Translations under genes and position numbers: made by a program
The notes under the pieces: generated by a model
What the model saw: only the letters and a program-made list of their open reading frames with translations
Database searches by the model: none
What the model was told of the DNA's origin: nothing
Shown here: positions 1 to 5,386 of the stretch, piece by piece
Layout of the letters: every line of letters starts with the position of its first letter
How positions within the stretch are numbered: position 1 is the stretch's first letter
Source: an uncultured Paracoccaceae bacterium
Lineage (GTDB): Bacteria > Pseudomonadota > Alphaproteobacteria > Rhodobacterales > Rhodobacteraceae
Direction: 5' to 3'
DNA: 11,406 nt
NCBI GenBank assembly: GCA_938038825.1
Contig: CALHST010000328.1
Coordinates: 1-11,406, forward strand

Positions 1-923
1 ACCGTCGCTGCCTTTTGCAAGATGCAGGCGATGACAATAGCCATCTGTTCGGGCCCCAAGATAGTTTTCCCGGTGTTCAGAGTTTGCGAAGAGATGCCAA
101 GGAACCCCGCGACTTGATCAGCCACTATGACGAAGCTTCGCCAATCTTGGATTTGCGTTGGGAAATAGGCTGCGATTTCTGAGCAAACTGACAGGACCAA
201 ACCCAGTGTGACCGGTGTGTCATTGAGTGCTGATATATATATTGGTTTTGATTCGGGTTCTATGTGCCGCTCATTTTCGATGTCAGTGCCGCTCATTTCC
301 GGGGTGCCGGATAGTGTGTCGATGGCAGTTTCTAGGCGTCTGATGAGCTGCGAATAAGCGTCATCGTCTGGCGTTCTGCGTAAGACACGATGGGTGTCTT
401 GAAGGAGCGCGAAGTTCTCACCTGCGCTTGATTGCAAACTGTGGCGTAAACTCAGGATAATGTCGCGTTTGATTTTAAGCGCAGTCTTGCGTTCGGTTTC
501 ACGGTTTGCGGCGTCTTGAATTTGCCGGGCGTGTTGCGCGAGCGGGGATAGGTCCAAACCAAACGCATGAACGATGCCCCCCTGCCCGCGTCGTGCGTAT
601 CGTTTGCGATTTGGGCTGTCATGACGGTTGACAATCCCGCAGCCAACCAACGCGGCGATGTGTCGGCGGAGCGTGCTTTCTGGCATGCCATGCAAGCGGT
701 CTGACAAGGTCGCATTGGCGGGAAATACAATCGCGCGGGGTCCAACCGGTATATGGCGGGTCGGAAGAAAACTGAGTAAGGCCCGCAAGACGCCAAGTGT
801 TCTGTGTGATAAGCCGAATTCTTGGGAGGCTTCGGTCACCGCATCCAGAATTTTCCACTTATCAGGTCCGTCTACACACACCTTTTCTGCCCGCGCAAAC
901 GCGGTTTTTGCCACATGTTCCAT
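1..923 (-). CDS. repC: Replication initiation protein RepC, 3' end cut by window edge
   Basis: I translated this reading frame by hand; it stays open from the ATG at 923-921 to the left edge, giving 307 codons, so roughly the last quarter of a typical RepC (about 400 residues) is missing. An in-frame TAA lies directly before the ATG, so no earlier start is possible; no clear Shine-Dalgarno is visible. The N-terminal half (about residues 35-107) has the look of a winged-helix DNA-binding domain and leads into RRYARRGQGG and then HAFGLDLSPL (near residues 116-125), a stretch characteristic of RepC. A variable linker around residues 205-235 follows, then the start of the C-terminal domain. RepC is the initiator that binds the origin inside its own gene and is usually the limiting factor for copy number. 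It is third in the repABC operon and is controlled by the antisense RNA in the gap after repB. Identity is strong from motif and context. Confidence 0.95.
   Translation of the reverse strand, partial: MEHVAKTAFARAEKVCVDGPDKWKILDAVTEASQEFGLSHRTLGVLRALLSFLPTRHIPVGPRAIVFPANATLSDRLHGMPESTLRRHIAALVGCGIVNRHDSPNRKRYARRGQGGIVHAFGLDLSPLAQHARQIQDAANRETERKTALKIKRDIILSLRHSLQSSAGENFALLQDTHRVLRRTPDDDAYSQLIRRLETAIDTLSGTPEMSGTDIENERHIEPESKPIYISALNDTPVTLGLVLSVCSEIAAYFPTQIQDWRSFVIVADQVAGFLGISSQTLNTGKTILGPEQMAIVIACILQKAAT
229..299. other. Candidate replication origin within repC: AT-rich stretch plus direct repeats
   Basis: An ATATATATAT tract at 233-242 and an AT-rich flank lie beside a 13-bp direct repeat, GTGCCGCTCATTT, at 264-276 and 286-298. 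The repeats are 22 bp apart, about two helical turns. Because 22 is not a multiple of three, the two copies are read in different frames (EMSGT and NERHI in RepC), so the repeat is not explained by protein sequence. It falls in the variable linker of RepC. Origins of repABC replicons are known to lie in the central AT-rich part of repC, so this is the natural candidate, but there is no direct proof from sequence. Confidence 0.5.
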
Positions 924-942
924 TTAAATTCACGAAAGACGC

Positions 943-997
943 AAAAAACCCGGCCCGGTCCAAAGGACAGAGTTGACAGGATCGATTCGGAGCGGGT
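943..997 (-). terminator. Intrinsic terminator/attenuator in the repC leader
   Basis: On the repABC mRNA strand, ACCCGCUCC (997-989) can pair with GGGCCGGGU (956-948) in 8 of 9 positions, directly followed by a six-T run (948-943). The loop contains a smaller GTCC-TTT-GGAC hairpin. It sits 20 nt before the repC start. Family knowledge: in repABC systems the antisense RNA favours a terminator just upstream of repC. A competing pairing is visible between GGCCC in the antisense target (1027-1023) and GGGCC in the terminator arm, which could act as the antiterminator state. The fold was judged by eye. Confidence 0.6.
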
Positions 998-1002
998 ATC
1001 TC
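973..1002 (+). promoter_or_regulatory. Candidate promoter of the antisense RNA
   Basis: A perfect -35 TTGACA lies at 973-978, followed after 18 bp by TATCTC (997-1002), a weak -10 with three consensus matches. It points against the repABC operon and would start a transcript near 1009, just ahead of a terminator hairpin. Both the position and the orientation are those expected for the counter-transcribed RNA of repABC operons. Confidence 0.6.
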
Positions 1003-1008
1003 AAAGGT

Positions 1009-1058
1009 GCAAAGTAAGAGAAGGGCCTTCCGAGTGTATCTTGGGGGGCTTTTCTTTT
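1009..1058 (+). ncRNA. Counter-transcribed antisense RNA (ctRNA) controlling repC
   Basis: A predicted RNA of about 50 nt lies in the repB-repC gap, opposite in direction to the operon. It ends in an intrinsic terminator: 5' arm AAGGGCCTTCC (1021-1031), loop GAGTGTATCTT (1032-1042), 3' arm GGGGGGCTTTT (1043-1053). These pair over 11 positions, counting G-U pairs, and are followed by C and four more T (1054-1058). It is fully complementary to the repC leader. RNAs of this size and place are a conserved incompatibility element of repABC plasmids; they repress repC by promoting premature termination or blocking translation. The 5' end is inferred from the promoter and may be off by a few bases. 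Confidence 0.7.
1021..1058 (+). terminator. Rho-independent terminator of the ctRNA
   Basis: An 11-position stem with four G-U pairs and an 11-nt loop, followed by TTTT-C-TTTT. The hairpin doubles as the likely target-recognition loop of the antisense RNA. Confidence 0.7.
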
Positions 1059-1099
1059 GTCTTCTGGTCGTGCCTCCTGCTCTACTTCCTCAACTGCGT

Positions 1100-2050
1100 T
1101 TAATCTTCCGACCGTTCTTTTTGGTATTGGTCGTGAAGCTCTTGGATCACGCGGTCTGCGTGATCATGTATCCAGTGATCAAACCCGGGCTCTGCGCGCG
1201 CCAAGATCGTCACTGTGACGCCCTTTTTTGTCAGTCGTACGTCGCCAAGGGCGGTGCCTTGAGTGCTGCGCAGGCTTTTGGGTTTTGGGGCGTCCGATGG
1301 TTTTGTTTGGGCGAGGGGTTGGGCGCGCTGAAAGGCGGCCTCGAACCGAGCGTCTGAGTTTAGTGCGCCAAATTCAGGGCGGTTCATAAAGGCCGTCGCG
1401 CGCGATTTGGCCCCTTTTTCCTCGAATAGTTTGGCCAGTGCCATCCATCTGTCGCGTCCAATTCCGGGGGCAGAGCCGATCTGGCGCAAGAATGGCAGAT
1501 CAAAGGCGGTTCCCACCTTCAACATGCGACTAAGCATGGGGAGATCAATGCTGAGTGCCGCTGCGATGGTGTCGCGTTCATACCCGCTGTCTTGCAGTTG
1601 CGCAGCAAAGCTTGCCTTTTCGATAAAGGACAGGTCCTGACGGGCTGTGTTTTCCTGGCCTTGGGCCATCACAAGCGCGTGGTCGTCCAACTGGCGCACC
1701 ATCGCTTTGACCGGTTGGCCAAGATCGCGCAATGCCTTCAGGCGCCGCCGCCCATAGACAATTTCAAACCGTCCGGCTTTGGATGCATGCGGACGCACCA
1801 ACACGGGCACCTGCTGCCCATAGGTTTGCAGGCTTGATGTCAGTTGCTTTTGCGCGTCCGGGTCTAGCCCAAGGCGGTCTTCGACGCCGGCATCGTCAAT
1901 CAATGACGCGTCGATCTCTTGCACCGCGTTTTCTTGAAGTTTGGACAGGGATGATTGCAAGGCACCCACCGCCCCGCGTGGTTTTTCCTTGCGTTCCGGT
2001 CGGATCGCCTTGGCGGTCAGGCCGGGTGACAATATTCCTTTGCGTGCCAT
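1100..2050 (-). CDS. repB: Plasmid partition protein RepB (ParB family)
   Basis: A 316-residue centromere-binding protein that would bind the plasmid's parS site and work with RepA in segregation. Visible family marks are the ParB N-terminal boxes: VPVLVRP (about 81-87), YGRRRLKAL (99-107) and QGQENTARQDLS (130-141), the last matching the ENxxRxDLS box involved in ParB clamp function. A helix-turn-helix stretch follows around 157-180, and the C-terminal part is the likely dimerisation region. The start at 2050 was chosen over an ATG four codons earlier because it forms TAATG with the repA stop, the usual translational coupling, and has a GGGGG-rich ribosome site just before it. The N-terminal MARKGILS also fits the family. 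It lies between repA and repC in the usual order. No matching parS could be identified with confidence in the window. Confidence 0.95.
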   Translation of the reverse strand: MARKGILSPGLTAKAIRPERKEKPRGAVGALQSSLSKLQENAVQEIDASLIDDAGVEDRLGLDPDAQKQLTSSLQTYGQQVPVLVRPHASKAGRFEIVYGRRRLKALRDLGQPVKAMVRQLDDHALVMAQGQENTARQDLSFIEKASFAAQLQDSGYERDTIAAALSIDLPMLSRMLKVGTAFDLPFLRQIGSAPGIGRDRWMALAKLFEEKGAKSRATAFMNRPEFGALNSDARFEAAFQRAQPLAQTKPSDAPKPKSLRSTQGTALGDVRLTKKGVTVTILARAEPGFDHWIHDHADRVIQELHDQYQKERSED

Positions 2051-3222
2051 TAACGCCCCCATGCTTTCTGGATGAGCGATTCAATCTCATCATTCACAAG
2101 GTTCAGTGAATCCATCGCGCGGTCATAGGTATTTCGATGAAACTGCGACCGTTCAACTTCGTACAATGTTTGATGCGTAAGGCCGGCATCCGAAATCGCG
2201 GTGGATTTCAGCATCGTGGCGACCATGACCTCGTCTTCGAACAATTGCCGCAGGAAGGCGACCACCTGTTGTTGCGGCCCGTCATTGGGTTCATAGCGAT
2301 TGATCAGAAAACGCAAGAAATCGAGGTCCAATTGCGCACCGGCTTCTGACACAACATCTAGTAGATCGGCACTCATCTGCAAAAACTGCGACATGGACGC
2401 CACGTCCAGCATGTTGGGCACGATTGTGATCAACACACCGGTTGATGCACACAAGGCTGACAGTGTCAGATAGCCAAGTTGAGGGGGGCAGTCGAAGATG
2501 ATGACATCATAGTTGTCTTCAACTTCTCGGAGCGTTTCGGCCATGCGTGCGAAAAACGGAGGTTGCAGGTTGTTGATCAGCGCTTGCGGCGTCTCGTGTT
2601 CAAACTCTTGCAGCAAAAGCCCACCGGGGGCGAGGTCAATGCCTGTGAAAAACGTATTCTGAATGACGTCTGACAAGGGCAGGGGGTCATCATAACGGAT
2701 GGCGTCATAGATCGTTCCAGACTCAAGAAAATCAACTTCGGGCCTATAGCCAAACAATGTCGTTAGAGACGCTTGCGGATCGATATCCACGGCCAAAACG
2801 CGATATCCCTTCAACGCCAATTGGTGGGCGGTGTGGATCGCGCTTGTGGTCTTTCCAGACCCGCCTTTGAAGTTCAAAAAGGACAAAACCTGCACTTTGT
2901 CGCCGGGTTTGCGCCCGCGCATATATGCTCCGGGGTTTTTGGCGGTTAGTTCCAAAGTTTTGCGAATATCGTGTAGGTTAGACACTGAATAGTGCCTGCG
3001 CCCACCGGGCGTTGTGTGCACATCATCGACTTTCCCATCGAAATGCAGTTTGCGCAGAAAGCTGGTCGATATCCCCAGCAAATCGGCGGCTTCGCCCGCA
3101 GAAAATAGCCGCAGTTCTTTCTGGGCATCCGGGGCGAAAACAGTCATCATGTGCCCGTCAAGCGCCTCGGCCAATGTCCGGGCGTTCTTGCGTATACGGG
3201 TATTGATGGCGCTGTGGTCCAT
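2050..3222 (-). CDS. repA: Plasmid partition ATPase RepA (ParA family)
   Basis: A 390-residue Walker-type partition ATPase that moves plasmid copies together with RepB and normally autorepresses the repABC operon. The N-terminal part (about 39-80) is a MerR-like helix-turn-helix, FSAGEAADLLGIS...LRKLHFDG, as in ParA proteins that bind their own operator. The deviant Walker A motif KGGSGKTT is at 119-126 with its signature lysine, the A' motif DIDPQASLT is at 146-154, and Walker B FDCPP is at 243-247. Length and layout are normal for RepA of repABC replicons. The start has a Shine-Dalgarno (AAGGA, 3236-3232) nine bases upstream. The gene is first in the operon, and its promoter should lie in the region shared with the divergent catabolic operon, though I could not pick a convincing -35/-10 pair. 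Confidence 0.97.
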   Translation of the reverse strand: MDHSAINTRIRKNARTLAEALDGHMMTVFAPDAQKELRLFSAGEAADLLGISTSFLRKLHFDGKVDDVHTTPGGRRHYSVSNLHDIRKTLELTAKNPGAYMRGRKPGDKVQVLSFLNFKGGSGKTTSAIHTAHQLALKGYRVLAVDIDPQASLTTLFGYRPEVDFLESGTIYDAIRYDDPLPLSDVIQNTFFTGIDLAPGGLLLQEFEHETPQALINNLQPPFFARMAETLREVEDNYDVIIFDCPPQLGYLTLSALCASTGVLITIVPNMLDVASMSQFLQMSADLLDVVSEAGAQLDLDFLRFLINRYEPNDGPQQQVVAFLRQLFEDEVMVATMLKSTAISDAGLTHQTLYEVERSQFHRNTYDRAMDSLNLVNDEIESLIQKAWGR

Positions 3223-3450
3223 CGTTTTTTATCCTTGCCTGTAAGTAACGCTATTTTATGTCAGCGCTTTGTTTTCCGTTTCTATAGGCAAAAGTGACCC
3301 AAGGGGGCAACTTTTTTCTGCATAAGGCGCTCTTGAAAGATACTCTAGATATTGCGACAGATCCCTGCAATACCGCCACGTGTCCACTAAGAAGCTGAAA
3401 AATATAAATAATCTTAAGTTCTGCGTAAACCTGGGGCAAAATCCGATAAT

Positions 3451-3467
3451 TCTGCAAAAATCTGCAA
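3451..3467. repeat. Tandem TCTGCAA direct repeats, one helical turn apart
   Basis: TCTGCAA occurs at 3451-3457 and 3461-3467, exactly 10 bp apart, so both copies face the same side of the helix. Related CTGCA words occur at 3316-3321 and 3365-3370. It could be a regulator-binding element upstream of repA, but a seven-base word can also recur by chance. Confidence 0.3.
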
Positions 3468-3506
3468 GTCCGCGTATTTGCTCCGAAAATAGAATCGCCT
3501 GTGATG

Positions 3507-3522
3507 TGACGACGTTCCGTCA
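3507..3522. repeat. Inverted repeat TGACG-N6-CGTCA
   Basis: A 16-bp hyphenated palindrome with five-base arms and a six-base centre, located between the two divergent operons. The size suits a dimeric DNA-binding protein: a RepB-bound centromere, a RepA operator or a catabolic regulator are all possible. The sequence alone does not choose between them. Confidence 0.35.
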
Positions 3523-3529
3523 TGCGGGA

Positions 3530-3558
3530 TTGGCATAACGGATTTTCCGTTCTAACCT
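3530..3558 (+). promoter_or_regulatory. Candidate promoter of the catabolic operon with palindromic operator in its spacer
   Basis: TTGGCA (3530-3535, five of six to the -35 consensus) is followed after 17 bp by TAACCT (3553-3558, a weak -10 with three matches). The perfect inverted repeat AACGGA-TTT-TCCGTT (3537-3551) fills the spacer, the classic place for a repressor that blocks RNA polymerase. A half-site-containing word, TTTTCCGTT, recurs at 3272-3280 near repA. TTGACG at 3558-3563 is a second -35-like box but has no good -10 partner. Inferred by eye only; no regulator gene lies in the window. Confidence 0.4.
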
Positions 3559-3628
3559 TGACGCGCAATGGTTGCATGAACGCGGGGAAACATCCGGGGC
3601 ACGCAACTGCGCAAAGGGAGGATGTCAC

Positions 3629-3673
3629 GTGAGACTCATGCAAGTCGAACGGCGGGTTCGGTGTCATTTATGA
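3629..3673 (+). CDS. Putative 14-residue leader peptide coupled to the acyl-CoA synthetase
   Basis: A GTG start stands seven bases after the strong Shine-Dalgarno GGGAGG (3616-3621) and opens a 14-codon frame, MRLMQVERRVRCHL, ending in TGA at 3671-3673. That stop overlaps the ATG at 3670 as ATGA, the arrangement used for translational coupling. The peptide has four arginines but no run of a single amino acid that would mark a classical attenuator. Its job may simply be to deliver ribosomes to the next start, which has no Shine-Dalgarno of its own. The alternative is that the region is coding in the frame of the ATG at 3622, adding 16 residues to the synthetase, but that ATG abuts the Shine-Dalgarno with zero spacing. 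Not recognised as a known leader. Confidence 0.45.
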   Translation: MRLMQVERRVRCHL

Positions 3674-5376
3674 CAGCGATGACGTTGGATGACGCGATTG
3701 CGCATGTCACAACAACAAACCCGCAATTTGCCATAACCACGGCGACCGTGCGCGGAGTGTCCTATCGCGTTTTTGAAAACACACCGCCGACTGTTGGGGC
3801 GTTGTTGCGCAGCAGCCGTTCCGTTCAGGGTGACGGTGCGGCGGATTATCTGGTTTATGAAGACGCGCGCTGGACCTTTGATGCCTATTGCCAGGACGTA
3901 AAGTCGCTCGCGGCAGCGTTGCAACAAGAGCTTGGCGTCAAACAAGGGGACCGCGTGGCCATCGCGATGCGCAACTGCCCCGAATTGTTGATCCTTGTCA
4001 TGGCCATCACATCCGTGGGGGCGGTTGTGGTCTTTGTGAACGCATGGTGGACAACCAACGAGCTTGATTATGCTTTGCGCGATAGCCAGCCCAAGATTGT
4101 TTTTGCGGATGGTGAACGGTTGAACCGTCTTTCGCCGTTGATCGAACCCTTGTCCCTGACATGTGTTGGGGTGCGAGAAGGGGACGGGGATTCGGCGTTG
4201 TCTTATTCCACGCTCCACGGCGCCCATCCCGTCGCAGATTGGCCGGATGTTGATGTTGATACCGATGATGATTTTGCGATCATGTACTCCTCGGGCACAA
4301 CGGGACATCCCAAAGGGGTGGTGCAAACACATCGCGGGGCCGTGAACGCTGTCTATATGTGGTTAATGCAGGCCGTGATGGCGCCGCTGATCAATCCGCC
4401 CGCGCCTGATGACCCGCCAGCGCCGCGCCCATCTGCACTGGTTGTCACGCCATTATTCCACGTGACCGCGACACACCCGTTGTTCCTGCTGAGCCTCCCC
4501 GCCGGGGCCAAACTGGCGTTATTGCCGAAATGGGATGCGGCGGATGCGGTGCGCGTGATCCAGAACGAACAGATCACCCGGTTTTTGGGCGTGCCGACGC
4601 AATCGGCTGACTTGATGGAAGAAGTGCGCAGGCAAGGCGTGTCCTTGCCATCGCTGGATTTCATTGGGGCAGGGGGTGCCAAGCGTCCCCCGGCGCAAGT
4701 GAACCAACTGGCGGATACTTTCCCGAACGCGGATATTGCAACGGGTTGGGGCATGACGGAAACCAATGCCATCGGGATTGGCATGACAGGGTCCGAGTAT
4801 GTGCAGCGTCCCGGTGTTGCCGGCCGGCTATATCCGCCGTTGCAGGATATCAAGTTCCTGGACGCAGACGGTCACCCGGTGCCGCAAGGCACGCCGGGAG
4901 AAATCACTGTCAAAAGTCCCAGCAATATGCGTTGCTATCTGAACAAGCCCGAGGCGACAGTAGACGTTCTGCAAGACGGATGGTTGCGCACTGGGGACAT
5001 TGGGATGATCGACGCTGATGGCGTCATCACAATTGTGGACAGGGCCAAGAACATCATCATTCGTGGCGGTGAAAACATTGCCTGTTTAGAGGTCGAAGCT
5101 GCGATTCATCGCCACGAGGCCGTGATCGAAGCCTGTGCGTTTTCGGTTCCGGATGACCGGTTGGGCGAAGTTGTTGGGGCGGCTGTGCATGTGCGCGCAG
5201 GCTTTGACCTGAACCCCAGTGCGTTGCGCGAATTCCTCAAAACCCATTTGGCGCATTTCAAAATTCCTGTGGCGTTTTGGTTGCAAAGTGATGCGCTGCC
5301 GCGTGCTGCCACCGACAAGCTTGATCGGCGAGGCCTTCGGGCGCGCTGCTTAGAAACAGATCCTAACAAAGACTAA
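3670..5376 (+). CDS. Acyl-CoA synthetase (class I adenylate-forming, AMP-dependent ligase)
   Basis: A 568-residue ATP-dependent acid:CoA ligase that would adenylate a carboxylic acid and transfer it to CoA in the cytoplasm, the entry step of the pathway. The AMP-binding P-loop YSSGTTGHPKG is at 206-216, GWGMTET at 359-365, the ATP-ribose aspartate in TGD at 441-443, and the hinge/A8 region DRAKNIIIRGGENI at 457-470. The C-terminal catalytic-lysine motif is PRAATDK (544-550), a variant of the usual PRTATGK. Length is normal for fatty or aryl acid ligases; the substrate cannot be told from these motifs. The start is uncertain: ATG 3670 (coupled to the leader frame), ATG 3679 or ATG 3622 are all in frame. 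It is first in a seven-gene operon, and the next gene starts 10 nt after its stop. Function class is very secure, substrate unknown. Confidence 0.93.
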   Translation: MTAMTLDDAIAHVTTTNPQFAITTATVRGVSYRVFENTPPTVGALLRSSRSVQGDGAADYLVYEDARWTFDAYCQDVKSLAAALQQELGVKQGDRVAIAMRNCPELLILVMAITSVGAVVVFVNAWWTTNELDYALRDSQPKIVFADGERLNRLSPLIEPLSLTCVGVREGDGDSALSYSTLHGAHPVADWPDVDVDTDDDFAIMYSSGTTGHPKGVVQTHRGAVNAVYMWLMQAVMAPLINPPAPDDPPAPRPSALVVTPLFHVTATHPLFLLSLPAGAKLALLPKWDAADAVRVIQNEQITRFLGVPTQSADLMEEVRRQGVSLPSLDFIGAGGAKRPPAQVNQLADTFPNADIATGWGMTETNAIGIGMTGSEYVQRPGVAGRLYPPLQDIKFLDADGHPVPQGTPGEITVKSPSNMRCYLNKPEATVDVLQDGWLRTGDIGMIDADGVITIVDRAKNIIIRGGENIACLEVEAAIHRHEAVIEACAFSVPDDRLGEVVGAAVHVRAGFDLNPSALREFLKTHLAHFKIPVAFWLQSDALPRAATDKLDRRGLRARCLETDPNKD

Positions 5377-5386
5377 CGGAGCCCAC

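Larger units (their letters stand above)
3223..3628. promoter_or_regulatory. Divergent intergenic regulatory region between repA and the catabolic operon
   Basis: About 400 bp with no believable protein-coding gene of normal size. Reading left to right it holds the repA Shine-Dalgarno (3231-3236) and the copy of TTTTCCGTT at 3272-3280. Two TCTGCAA copies ten bases apart follow (3451-3457, 3461-3467), then the inverted repeat TGACG-N6-CGTCA (3507-3522). Last come the perfect palindrome AACGGATTTTCCGTT (3537-3551) inside a candidate promoter and the strong Shine-Dalgarno AAAGGGAGG (3613-3621). RepA autoregulation and a catabolic regulator would both be expected to act here. The centromere (parS) may also lie here, but I cannot name it. 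Confidence 0.6.

Noticed and set aside
2919..2928. GCATATATGC palindrome inside repA as a parS site
   Set aside because: Ten bases, fully explained by the coding sequence, single copy, with no sign of a RepB-type consensus.
3251..3667. Open frame of 138 codons on the minus strand across the divergent region
   Set aside because: Its translation has no recognisable domain, it crosses the candidate promoter, palindromes and leader frame of the catabolic operon, and no ribosome site supports it.
3622..3669. Extension of the acyl-CoA synthetase to ATG 3622
   Set aside because: The Shine-Dalgarno touches this ATG with no spacing, and the extra 16 residues look unlike a family N-terminus. It is kept as a possible alternative rather than excluded outright.
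3664..4332. Minus-strand open frame (222 codons) opposite the acyl-CoA synthetase
   Set aside because: It is antisense to conserved ligase motifs, has shadow-like composition and no domain.
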